DNA of 8,537 nt. Source: Pseudomonadota bacterium. GTDB lineage: Bacteria > Pseudomonadota > Gammaproteobacteria > Burkholderiales > Burkholderiaceae_D. The stretch is from the NCBI GenBank assembly GCA_023416415.1, contig JAEZHR010000210.1, forward strand, positions 1 through 8,537, given 5' to 3'. Position 1 is the stretch's first letter, and each line of letters begins with the position of its first letter. The position numbers and the translations under genes were made by a program. This document shows positions 1 through 6,309 of the stretch, one piece after another. The notes below the pieces were generated by a model. The model searched no databases. It was not told the origin of the DNA and was given only the letters and a program-made list of their open reading frames with translations.

Positions 1-2
1 TT

Positions 3-734
3 GACTTGCAAGACCGTGTCGCAGTAGTGGCGGGAGCCTGTGGCGGAATCGGTCAGGCCGTGGCCGAGCGTCTGGCGCAATCGGGCGCAAAGCTTGCCCT
101 GTGGGACTTGAATGGTGCCGGTCTTGATGCCCTCTGCGCGCGTCTGCCGGGTTCCATTGGCATCGCTGCGGACCTGGCTGATGAAGCGAGCGTTGCTGCT
201 GCCATGGAACGCACCTTGGCGCATTTCGGCCGTGTCGAAATTCTGGTGCATAGCGTTGGCGTCACCGGCCCCTGCATGCCGGTACATGACTATGCGCTCG
301 GGGACTGGCGGCGCACCCTCGATATCAATCTCACCAGTGCTTTCCTGTGCAGCCGCGTTGCGGTCAAGCCGATGCTTGAAGCGGGCTTCGGTCGCATCGT
401 GCACCTGGCATCGATTGCCGGCAAGGAAGGCAATGCCGACATGTCAGCCTACTCGGTCGCCAAGGCTGGTGTCATCGCGCTGACCAAATCGCAGGGCAAG
501 GAACTGGCGCTCACGCCGATCCGGGTGAACTGCATCGCGCCTGCCGTCATCGAAACCACGCTCACACAGCAGATGACGCAACAGGCGCTGGACACCAGCC
601 TGTCCAAGATTCCGATGCGCCGTACAGGCAAGCCGCACGAAGTGGCCAGCATGGTTGCGTGGCTGGCTTCCGAGGAGTGTTCCTTCTCGACCGGCGCCTG
701 CTTTGACCTCTCGGGCGGTCGCGCGACCTACTGA
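3..734 (+). CDS. SDR-family NAD-dependent oxidoreductase (5' partial)
   Basis: Classical short-chain dehydrogenase/reductase, likely interconverting a secondary alcohol and a ketone with NAD(H) in the cytoplasm. Counting the Leu codon at 6 as residue 1, it has the Rossmann glycine motif AGACGGIG (9-16), Asp34 at the end of beta-2 (favours NAD over NADP), Asp56, catalytic Asn108, Ser136, Tyr149 and Lys153 (YSVAK), and the PxxxET segment after the catalytic helix. Two motifs are unusual: the first Thr of TGxxxGIG is Ala, and the usual NNAG is HSVG (82-85). The frame is open to the window edge, and the codon before 6 gives Asp-Leu-Gln-Asp, a normal SDR N-terminus, so the real start probably lies just upstream; TTG at 6 is a less likely start. 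The stop is TGA at 732-734 and the next gene starts 12 bases later, implying one operon. The SDR family call is firm; the substrate is unknown. Confidence 0.9.
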   Translation, partial: DLQDRVAVVAGACGGIGQAVAERLAQSGAKLALWDLNGAGLDALCARLPGSIGIAADLADEASVAAAMERTLAHFGRVEILVHSVGVTGPCMPVHDYALGDWRRTLDINLTSAFLCSRVAVKPMLEAGFGRIVHLASIAGKEGNADMSAYSVAKAGVIALTKSQGKELALTPIRVNCIAPAVIETTLTQQMTQQALDTSLSKIPMRRTGKPHEVASMVAWLASEECSFSTGACFDLSGGRATY

Positions 735-736
735 TC

Positions 737-740
737 GAGG
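737..740 (+). promoter_or_regulatory. Ribosome binding site of the epimerase-like gene
   Basis: GAGG lies 6 bases before the ATG at 747, just after the stop codon of the SDR gene. It fixes the start of the downstream gene and supports co-translation from one mRNA. Confidence 0.6.
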
Positions 741-746
741 TTTTTC

Positions 747-1652
747 ATGCACGTACTGGTTACCGGGGGTGCCGGATTTCTCGGCGCCTGGGTGGTGCGC
801 GCCCTTTTGGAAATGGGGCACACCGCACGAATCTTCGATACTCGACACGAGCCCCGCCTGCTGCACGATATCGTCGGCCCTGCTGCTGAAGCACTTGAAT
901 GGCATGTCGGCGACATCGCCGACGAATCCTCGGTGCTGGCGGCCGCATCCGGATGCGACACCGCGGTGCATCTTGCCGGCGTGCTGACGCCGCTGTGCCG
1001 GCTCAATCCGGTGCTTGGAGCGCGCATCAACCTGCTCGGCACGATCAACATCTTCGAAGCCGCCCGCCGGGAATCCTGGCGGCAGCTTGCCTATGCCAGC
1101 AGCGCCGGCGTGTTCGGCCCGGACGATGCCGCCACCCCCCAACCGGCCACGCTTTACGGGACCTTCAAGCTGGCTTGTGAGGGCGTGGCCCGTGCCTATT
1201 GGGGAGATGCCGGCGAAGCCAAACCGGTTGCCAGCATCGGCCTGCGTCCGCTCGTGGTGTACGGCCCGGGCCGCGAGGGCGGCCTGAGCGCCGGCCCCAG
1301 TCTGGCCTGCCGTGCAGCAGCTCGTGGCGAGCCTTACGCGATTCAATTCTCCGGCCAGACGGGCTTTGTCTACGTGGAAGATGCAGCGCGTGCGTTCGCA
1401 CTGGCTGCATGCACTCCGCTGGAAGGCGCGCACGTCTTCAACATGATGGGTGAAGTGGCGAGTGTCCAGGCATTCGTGGACGAGATCGTGCGTCAGTGTC
1501 CGCGTGCGTTGCTGGGAGTCGAAGGGCCAGCGCTGCCGATCCGGCCGGCAGCCGACAATCCTGACCTCGAGAAGATCCTTCCCGGCGCTGGAAGGACATC
1601 GATGGCCGAAGGCATTGCCCGAACGCTCGCGTACTACGCGGCCGAGGAATAA
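747..1652 (+). CDS. NAD-dependent epimerase/dehydratase (extended SDR)
   Basis: A 301-residue extended-SDR protein of the NAD-dependent epimerase/dehydratase family. These enzymes oxidise, epimerise, dehydrate or reduce sugars, sugar nucleotides or sugar acids using tightly bound NAD. Visible features are the N-terminal motif TGGAGFLG (6-13), Asp31 closing beta-2 (NAD-type), GDI (55-57) at the adenine pocket, YASSAGVFG carrying the active-site Ser119, catalytic Tyr137 and Lys141 (YGTFK), RPLVVYGPGR (167-176), and the YVEDAA segment (209-214) typical of the substrate half. The length matches the shorter members of the family (about 300-340 residues). The start has a good RBS and the glycine motif follows immediately. 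It sits 12 bases behind an SDR gene and ahead of a TRAP transporter, so a catabolic role on an imported sugar acid or similar compound is more likely than envelope sugar synthesis. The specific reaction cannot be assigned. Confidence 0.88.
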   Translation: MHVLVTGGAGFLGAWVVRALLEMGHTARIFDTRHEPRLLHDIVGPAAEALEWHVGDIADESSVLAAASGCDTAVHLAGVLTPLCRLNPVLGARINLLGTINIFEAARRESWRQLAYASSAGVFGPDDAATPQPATLYGTFKLACEGVARAYWGDAGEAKPVASIGLRPLVVYGPGREGGLSAGPSLACRAAARGEPYAIQFSGQTGFVYVEDAARAFALAACTPLEGAHVFNMMGEVASVQAFVDEIVRQCPRALLGVEGPALPIRPAADNPDLEKILPGAGRTSMAEGIARTLAYYAAEE

Positions 1653-1769
1653 CGCGCGACGTGGCGGACTTGGACATTGCACCGGGCACTTGTTCCGGCC
1701 ACGCCATTTCGACGGCTGAATCCGCAGCTGCAAAGTGATTCGTCCGGCGCATGAACATATGGAACCTTT

Positions 1770-1787
1770 CGGCGCGGGGACGCGCCG
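1770..1787. repeat. Inverted repeat, 7-bp arms
   Basis: CGGCGCG (1770-1776) and CGCGCCG (1781-1787) flank the loop GGGA. This is a perfect GC-only hairpin with no T-run on either side, so it is not an intrinsic terminator. It could be an mRNA hairpin, an operator, or chance in GC-rich sequence. Confidence 0.5.
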
Positions 1788-1831
1788 CCGGGCTTGGTGT
1801 CGATACCCAAGGCATGGCCGGGATGCTGAGC

Positions 1832-1847
1832 CGGCGTGACCACGCCG
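1832..1847. repeat. Inverted repeat, 7-bp arms with 2-base centre
   Basis: CGGCGTG (1832-1838) and CACGCCG (1841-1847) are perfect reverse complements separated by AC. The 16-base near-continuous dyad has the size and symmetry of an operator for a dimeric repressor. It lies about 170 bases before the DctQ start codon. The binding protein is unknown and no regulator gene is in the window. Confidence 0.5.
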
Positions 1848-2015
1848 TGCGGCCGCCCCGAAAGCCGACAGCCTTCGCCCGGACTTGGGGATGAGGAGGA
1901 AGAAAACAGGAAAGCCTTGCCGCCTGCGTCATGTCCTGCCTGGTCGCAGCGTGAATTAACAACAACCGGTTCCCGCAATGGATGGAATCGGTGAAAACAA
2001 ACCCGAGACGAAACG

Positions 2016-2546
2016 ATGAAAAGCATTTCCCTGAACACCCTGACGCGCCGCATGGATGCGCTCACCACCGCGATGGGCTGGCTTTGCGGCCTCCTGTTCC
2101 TGCTGCTGGCCTTCTTCATGGCCTTCGAGACAGTCAGCCGTAACCTGGGCGGCCCCTACACTGGTTTCTCCGACCAGATCGCCTCGCTGCTCATGGCGCT
2201 TGGCGGCACCTGGGCACTTGCGCACGCACTGGGTGTGGATGCCCACGTACGCATCGACGTCCTCGCACCCGTGTACCCGAAATCCTTCAACGCCTTCCTG
2301 CGCCTGCTGGCTTTCGCAACAATCGGCTTCTTCGCTGCCGTTCTCGGCTGGCAGGCCTTCAAGATGGCCTACGCCTCCTGGGAGATCAGTGCACTGGTTC
2401 CGCAATCGATGATCGACTTTCCGTTGTGGGTGCCGCAGGTCGCCACCGCGATCGGCTTCTCGATGCTGGCGCTGCAATCGCTCTTGATGCTGTTGCAGGC
2501 CATCGTCAATGGCAATGAAGGAATGGCTCTGGAGCAACAAGCATGA
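2016..2546 (+). CDS. dctQ: TRAP transporter small membrane subunit (DctQ-type)
   Basis: A 176-residue inner-membrane protein of the DctQ family, the small permease subunit of a tripartite ATP-independent periplasmic transporter. Four hydrophobic helices are visible, at about residues 19-39, 55-74, 93-115 and 138-163. The loop GGPYTGFSDQ leading into helix 2 and the following VDAHVRIDVL (74-83) are typical of DctQ proteins. The stop overlaps the start of the large subunit by 4 bases (ATGA), so the two membrane subunits are translationally coupled. The start at 2016 is preceded only by a weak purine stretch (CGAGACGAAACG); the next internal Met, at residue 13, is possible but would shorten the basic N-terminus ahead of helix 1. 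It is the first gene after a 363-base gap and so probably heads the transporter unit. The symbol is used in the family sense; the substrate need not be a C4-dicarboxylate. Confidence 0.9.
   Translation: MKSISLNTLTRRMDALTTAMGWLCGLLFLLLAFFMAFETVSRNLGGPYTGFSDQIASLLMALGGTWALAHALGVDAHVRIDVLAPVYPKSFNAFLRLLAFATIGFFAAVLGWQAFKMAYASWEISALVPQSMIDFPLWVPQVATAIGFSMLALQSLLMLLQAIVNGNEGMALEQQA
2531..2534 (+). promoter_or_regulatory. Ribosome binding site of the large TRAP subunit
   Basis: GGAG lies 8 bases before the ATG at 2543, inside the last codons of the small subunit. With the ATGA overlap it supports coupled translation of the two membrane subunits. Confidence 0.55.
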
Positions 2547-3859
2547 ATGCAACCGTCATCACTACCCTGGCGATACTGTTCGTCCTCTTCGCCCTGAGCT
2601 CTCACGTCGCGGTCGCGCTCGGCCTGTCGGCCCTGTTCATCGGTCTGATGCACATCGGCGATGTCTGGGAGTTCTTCGGTCACATTCCATGGAACGTGAC
2701 CAGCGGTTCGACGCTGATCGTGGTACCGCTGTTCGTGCTGATGGGCGAGCTGCTGCTGCGCTCGGGCGTGACCGATGAACTGTATGCGGTGCTGGCGCGC
2801 ATGATGGCGCGCGTGCCAGGCGGACTGCTGCATACCAACATCCTCGCCAGCGGCATGTTCTCGGCGATATCCGGTTCCTCTGTCGCCACGGCCAGCACAA
2901 TCGGTGGCGCTGCCATGCCTTCAATGCGCAAGTACGGCTACGACGAGCGTCTGGCCGTCGGGTCGCTGGCGGCTGGCGGTACGCTCGGCATCCTGATTCC
3001 GCCCAGCGTGATCATGATCGTCTACGGCCTGCTTGCGGAAGTCTCGATTGGCGAGCTCTATATCGCAGGCGTCGTTCCTGGCCTTGTGATGATGGTGGCC
3101 TTCATGTTCGTGGTCCTGGTGGCGGCCATGATCTCGCCGGAGAAGGCGCCGCGCATCAATGGCGCTGCCTTGGTTGCCATCAGCGCCATGCGCGGCCTGT
3201 TCGCCATTCTGCCCATCCTGGTACTGCTGGGGCTTGTCATGGGGACGATCTATGCCGGTATCGCTACCGCGACCGAAGCCTCGGCCTTTGGCACCCTGGG
3301 CGCCTTCGTGGTCGCCTTGCTCAAGGGCCGGGTCAATCGCACCATGCTGCGCGAGGCGTTCACGAATACAGCCGCCACGACCGGCATGATCATGCTGATC
3401 CTGGTCGGCGCTTTCCTGCTGCAGTTCGTGCTGTCGATGAGTGGCGTGCCGAACGCCCTGTCGAAGTGGACGCTCGGCCTCGGCCTGTCCCAGATCGAAC
3501 TGATCCTCGCGCTGTGCCTGATCTACCTGATTCTCGGCATGTTCATGGAAAGCCTCGCGATGGTCGTGATGACGGTGCCCATCGTCGTGCCCATCCTCAA
3601 CGCAATGGGCGTGGATCTGGTCTGGTTCGGGATTATCGTGACCATCATGGTCGAAGTATCTCTTATCACCCCTCCAGTAGGCATGAACCTGTTCGTCATT
3701 CAGGGCATGCGCAACCGCATCGACGCCAGCCACGAACGCCGTCCGATGATGGATCTGTACATCGGTACCCTGCCGTTTACGATCATGATGCTGGTCGTGC
3801 TCGGCGCAATCATCGCCTGGCCAGAGATTGCAATGGCTCTGGTCCACGCAATGAAGTAA
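2543..3859 (+). CDS. dctM: TRAP transporter large membrane subunit (DctM-type)
   Basis: A 438-residue polytopic inner-membrane protein of the DctM family, the transport subunit of a TRAP system. It moves the solute across the membrane, usually driven by a sodium or proton gradient. About a dozen hydrophobic segments span the protein. Diagnostic motifs are SGSSVATASTIG (110-121), GILIPPSVIMIVYG (149-162), ATATEASAFG (241-250) and, in the second half, ITPPVGMNLFVIQG (375-388). The two PP-containing motifs are the matching discontinuous-helix regions of the two inverted halves of the fold. Length is normal for a stand-alone DctM (about 425-440), so it is not fused to DctQ. Start ATG overlaps the dctQ stop (ATGA) and has GGAG 8 bases upstream. 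The binding-protein gene follows 52 bases after the stop. The family call is very secure; the substrate is unassigned. Confidence 0.95.
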   Translation: MNATVITTLAILFVLFALSSHVAVALGLSALFIGLMHIGDVWEFFGHIPWNVTSGSTLIVVPLFVLMGELLLRSGVTDELYAVLARMMARVPGGLLHTNILASGMFSAISGSSVATASTIGGAAMPSMRKYGYDERLAVGSLAAGGTLGILIPPSVIMIVYGLLAEVSIGELYIAGVVPGLVMMVAFMFVVLVAAMISPEKAPRINGAALVAISAMRGLFAILPILVLLGLVMGTIYAGIATATEASAFGTLGAFVVALLKGRVNRTMLREAFTNTAATTGMIMLILVGAFLLQFVLSMSGVPNALSKWTLGLGLSQIELILALCLIYLILGMFMESLAMVVMTVPIVVPILNAMGVDLVWFGIIVTIMVEVSLITPPVGMNLFVIQGMRNRIDASHERRPMMDLYIGTLPFTIMMLVVLGAIIAWPEIAMALVHAMK

Positions 3860-3899
3860 CAGCCCTCCTAAAGTGGCGCCCCCTTGCTCAATCCTCGTC

Positions 3900-3904
3900 A
3901 GGAG
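3900..3904 (+). promoter_or_regulatory. Ribosome binding site that sets the DctP start
   Basis: AGGAG is placed 7 bases before the ATG at 3912. This selects 3912 over the upstream in-frame ATG at 3873, which would add 13 residues ahead of an otherwise complete signal peptide. Confidence 0.75.
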
Positions 3905-3911
3905 ACACAAG

Positions 3912-4976
3912 ATGAAAGAAATCAAGAACGAAATCGCGAAGGTCGCCAAGCCAGGCCGTCGCGCATTCCTCGGCACTGCCGGTGCCGTTACGCTTGCCGC
4001 AGGCTTTCCGATGATCGGGCACGCGAAGGCCAAGCCGGAAATCACCTGGAAGGCGGTGCTCCAGCACCGCAATGGCGCACAGTACAAGAAATGGCTATGG
4101 CTGGAAGAAGAGCTGCCCAAGCGCACCAACGGCCGCATGGCGCTCGAACTGACCACGATTCCGGAGCTCGGCCTGACCGGCACCGAAATGCTGCGCGTGA
4201 TGAAGACCGGGCTGATCGACGTTGCCGAAGTGCTGACCGGTTATGTGGCCGGTGACTTCCCCACCATGGAAGCAACCGATCTTCCGGGGCTGGTGTCGAG
4301 CGCGGAACAGTCGCGCAAGATCTATGACGCCTGGACCGAGAAGCTGGTGACCAAGCGCGAGGACCTGATGGGCGGCCGTGCGATCGCGACCTTCTCCTAC
4401 GGCACGATGCCAGTGTTCACCAAGTTCCAGGTCAACAGCCTGGCTGACTTCCGCGGCAAGAAGATCCGCGTGTTCTCCCCGGCCCAGGCGCGCTACGTCA
4501 CGGCGCTCGGCGCCGAGCCGATCTCCATGCCGATCTCGGATGTCTACAGTGCGCTGCAACGCGGTCTGATGGACGGCCTGATCACCGGCTTCGAATGGGT
4601 CGAAGGCATGAAGATGTGGGAAATCGCCGCGCATGTCAGCGACATCAATATCGCTCCGCTGGGCTGCTATATCGTGGCCAGCAGGAAGGGCTGGTCGCGG
4701 CTGCCGGCCGACCTGCAAAAGGTCGTCACCGAGATCGCGCCGGAACTGACCGACCGCGGCTGGGCCATGGGCCAGGAAAACGTCGATAACGGTCTGGCAG
4801 CGGCGCGCAAGCACAACATGACGATCAAGGTGCCGGGGCCGACCGAATGGCAGTCCACGCTGACCAAGATCAGCCAGGAAAACATCGTGCCGTGGTGGGC
4901 TCAGCGTGCTGGCAAGCAGGGCAAGGAGGCGTTCAACAACATCATCGCGCCTATCGTCGGCTTCAACGTCGCCTGA
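3912..4976 (+). CDS. dctP: TRAP transporter periplasmic binding protein (DctP-type), twin-arginine signal
   Basis: A 354-residue extracytoplasmic solute receptor of the DctP/TRAP family. It captures the substrate in the periplasm and delivers it to the membrane subunits. The N-terminus has a charged n-region, a twin-arginine stretch GRRAFLG (15-21), a hydrophobic core (about 20-36) and a plausible cleavage site after AKA (38-40), so export by the Tat route is likely. The mature part has the family core: LADFRGKKIRV (177-187), whose Arg186 aligns with the arginine that binds the substrate carboxylate in SiaP/DctP proteins, then GAEPISMPISDVYSALQRGLMDG (200-222). An acidic substrate is therefore likely (inference). 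The start at 3912 is chosen for its RBS and because it gives a normal signal peptide. Gene order is Q-M-P, with an intrinsic terminator 36 bases after the stop. Confidence 0.93.
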   Translation: MKEIKNEIAKVAKPGRRAFLGTAGAVTLAAGFPMIGHAKAKPEITWKAVLQHRNGAQYKKWLWLEEELPKRTNGRMALELTTIPELGLTGTEMLRVMKTGLIDVAEVLTGYVAGDFPTMEATDLPGLVSSAEQSRKIYDAWTEKLVTKREDLMGGRAIATFSYGTMPVFTKFQVNSLADFRGKKIRVFSPAQARYVTALGAEPISMPISDVYSALQRGLMDGLITGFEWVEGMKMWEIAAHVSDINIAPLGCYIVASRKGWSRLPADLQKVVTEIAPELTDRGWAMGQENVDNGLAAARKHNMTIKVPGPTEWQSTLTKISQENIVPWWAQRAGKQGKEAFNNIIAPIVGFNVA

Positions 4977-5012
4977 TACCCGCAACGTTTCTCATCCTTC
5001 AAATGGATCTGT

Positions 5013-5046
5013 GCGCTCCCGGAGTCATCCGGGAGCGCTTTTTTTT
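5013..5046 (+). terminator. Intrinsic terminator of the TRAP operon
   Basis: A perfect 11-bp stem, GCGCTCCCGGA (5013-5023) and TCCGGGAGCGC (5028-5038), with loop GTCA, is followed directly by eight T (5039-5046). It lies 36 bases after the dctP stop on the plus strand. It has no A-run on the left side, so it acts mainly on plus-strand transcription and protects the convergent minus-strand unit. Confidence 0.95.
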
Positions 5047-5084
5047 ATGGGAACGGAGAAAGCAGGAAATCCGGAAGGCCCTGT

Positions 5085-5108
5085 GCATGGCTCCCGTATG
5101 GACCATGC
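5085..5108 (-). repeat. Hairpin just past the 3' end of the Gfo/Idh/MocA gene
   Basis: GCATGG (5085-5090) pairs with CCATGC (5103-5108), and TCC (5092-5094) with GGA (5100-5102) after a one-base bulge, leaving a 5-base loop. It begins 2 bases after the minus-strand stop codon. No T-run follows on the minus strand, so it may be a 3'-end-stabilising hairpin or a weak or Rho-assisted terminator. Confidence 0.4.
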
Positions 5109-5110
5109 AA

Positions 5111-6163
5111 TTAGCGTGAAACGGCCATCTCCTGCGGGCGCACGATCGCGCAAGTGCGTGCCGCTTCGGCCACCGCCAGTGTGGCCTGCAGGGTGCGCAT
5201 GCCGTCCTGCCCGCTGCAGCGCGGCGATTCCTGACCATGCAGGACGGCGTGCAGGTGGCGCAGCTGTTCCGTGAAGGGATTTTCGGCGAGGGGGGCGGTG
5301 CGCTCCAGAGTCAGCGGTTCGGTCCACGCACGCGTGCCACGATAGTCCCACAGCTCCATGCGCGGCAGCGTCAGCGAGCCGTGGGTGCCGGAAATGAAAT
5401 GCGTGTTGACGTCGTGCCGAGGAAAGCGCGGCACTTCGCCAGTGGCAAGATCCCAGTTCCATGGTGTGGTCGCCGCGTCGGAAACAGTCAGCGTTGCCAG
5501 GGCGCCGCCCGCAAAACGCAGGATCACGGCCGCCGTGTCTTCCACCTCGTAGCCGCGCACGCTGTTGGATGCTGTGGCCTGCACGCTTTCAATCTCGCCC
5601 ATCAGAAAACGCAGCAGGTCGATGTCGTGAATCAGGTTGATCAGGATCGGCCCGCCACCTTTCTTGCGACGCCATTCAGTCTCGAAATAGGAATCGGGCT
5701 TGAGGAAGGAGGCCATGCTGACTGCCGATACCAGCTTGCCGAGACGACCGGATTCGATGATATCCCGTGCGCGTCTCAGGACAGGATTGTGCCGGCGCTG
5801 ATGGCCCACAAGGAGCGGCCTGCCGGTGCGTTGCGCTGCTTCGCACAGACGCATCGCATCTTCCAGCGTATCGGCGATCGGCTTTTCCACCAGTACGGCG
5901 GCGCCGGATTCAAGGCACTGTACGCCGATGTCGGCATGCGTTGGATTCGGTGTCGCAACGATGACGGCATCGGGACGCACGGCGGCGAGCATCGTGCCCG
6001 TATCCTCGAATGCGGGGATGTTCAGCTCCGCAGCCAGCGCGTGCGCCGCGGGCGCGGCGTCAACGATGGCGACCAGGTCGATCAGTTCGTGCTCATGGGC
6101 ATGGGTGATGTGAGTGCGGCCGATGGCGCCGGCACCGATAACGGCCAGTCTGATTTTTTGCAT
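5111..6163 (-). CDS. Gfo/Idh/MocA-family NAD(P)-dependent oxidoreductase
   Basis: A 350-residue cytoplasmic dehydrogenase of the Gfo/Idh/MocA family, which oxidises or reduces a hydroxyl of a sugar, inositol or related compound with NAD(P). Visible are the Rossmann motif GAGAIG (10-15), Asp35 at the end of beta-2 (suggests NAD), the family signature VEKPI (92-96) with catalytic Lys94, and GGGPILINLIHDIDLL (169-184) with the paired His179 and Asp182 of the active site. The C-terminal alpha/beta substrate domain is complete and the length is normal. The start ATG at 6163 is the only one possible: an in-frame TGA lies seven codons upstream with no start codon between, and the glycine motif begins at residue 10. 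There is no Shine-Dalgarno; the mRNA before the ATG reads CCTCCC. It is the last gene of the minus-strand group, 146 bases behind the SDR, and convergent with the TRAP operon. Substrate is unknown. Confidence 0.92.
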   Translation of the reverse strand: MQKIRLAVIGAGAIGRTHITHAHEHELIDLVAIVDAAPAAHALAAELNIPAFEDTGTMLAAVRPDAVIVATPNPTHADIGVQCLESGAAVLVEKPIADTLEDAMRLCEAAQRTGRPLLVGHQRRHNPVLRRARDIIESGRLGKLVSAVSMASFLKPDSYFETEWRRKKGGGPILINLIHDIDLLRFLMGEIESVQATASNSVRGYEVEDTAAVILRFAGGALATLTVSDAATTPWNWDLATGEVPRFPRHDVNTHFISGTHGSLTLPRMELWDYRGTRAWTEPLTLERTAPLAENPFTEQLRHLHAVLHGQESPRCSGQDGMRTLQATLAVAEAARTCAIVRPQEMAVSR

Positions 6164-6237
6164 GGGAGGATATTCGAGTGATCAGGATGCAGGGAACGGA
6201 AAGCAAGGAACAGGAAGGTGCAAGGACGGGTTGAAGC
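6164..6237 (-). promoter_or_regulatory. C-rich, G-poor leader upstream of the Gfo/Idh/MocA gene
   Basis: On the transcribed (minus) strand the roughly 72 bases before the ATG contain about 30 C and only 8 G, with many CCTT/TTCC pyrimidine runs. Such C-over-G stretches are the usual character of Rho-utilisation (rut) sites. There is no recognisable Shine-Dalgarno and no clear -35/-10 pair. This could be a site of Rho-dependent control between the upstream three genes and this one; the assignment is inference. Confidence 0.35.
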
Positions 6238-6253
6238 GCGATTGGTGCGCGGG

Positions 6254-6283
6254 CAGGCCGGCAGCCATTGGCATGCCGGCCTG
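6254..6283. repeat. Perfect 10-bp inverted repeat between SDR and Gfo/Idh/MocA genes
   Basis: CAGGCCGGCA (6254-6263) and TGCCGGCCTG (6274-6283) are exact reverse complements. Inside them GCC (6264-6266) pairs with GGC (6270-6272), leaving loop ATT and one bulged A, so the RNA can form about 13 base pairs. No T-run follows on the minus strand. It lies about 26 bases after the SDR stop and could mark the end of the upstream message, an RNA-stability hairpin or an operator. Confidence 0.6.
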
Positions 6284-6309
6284 GTCACCGATGCTTCAGC
6301 CTGACTGCC

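Larger units (their letters stand above)
1653..2015. other. 363-base intergenic region upstream of the TRAP genes
   Basis: No convincing gene is seen here. Reading frames crossing it on the minus strand are antisense extensions of the epimerase and DctQ genes and resemble no family. It holds two GC-rich dyads (1770-1787 and 1832-1847) and an 8-base palindrome AACCGGTT (1964-1971). A TTAACA hexamer at 1956-1961 could be a -35 element, but there is no good -10 at 16-18 bases, so I do not call a promoter. No U-tract follows either dyad, so no intrinsic terminator closes the upstream pair. The region most probably carries the promoter and operator of the transporter genes (inference). Confidence 0.5.

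Noticed and set aside
444..1733. 429-residue open frame on the minus strand over the SDR and epimerase genes
   Set aside because: It is antisense to two genes with intact family motifs, has a biased composition and shows no recognisable domain. Long antisense frames are expected from the third-position GC bias.
1956..1988. Possible sigma-70 promoter, TTAACA (1956-1961) with TGGAAT (1983-1988)
   Set aside because: The spacing is 21 bases, and at 17 bases the -10 would be TGGATG, a poor match. Not good enough to annotate.
2522..3842. Direct repeat AATGGCTCTGG at the 3' ends of both dctQ (2522-2532) and dctM (3832-3842)
   Set aside because: Only 11 bases match, both copies are coding (Met-Ala-Leu codons) and the flanks differ; most likely chance.
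3873..3911. Upstream in-frame ATG as the dctP start (adds 13 residues)
   Set aside because: It has no RBS, whereas the ATG at 3912 has AGGAG 7 bases before it and begins a normal signal peptide.
2921..4183. 420-residue open frame on the minus strand over dctM and dctP
   Set aside because: Its product is extremely rich in His, Gln and Asp, as expected from reading hydrophobic codons backwards; the plus-strand TRAP genes explain the region fully.
5237..6181. 314-residue plus-strand frame opposite the Gfo/Idh/MocA gene
   Set aside because: It is a shadow of a gene with all family motifs present and has no family resemblance of its own.
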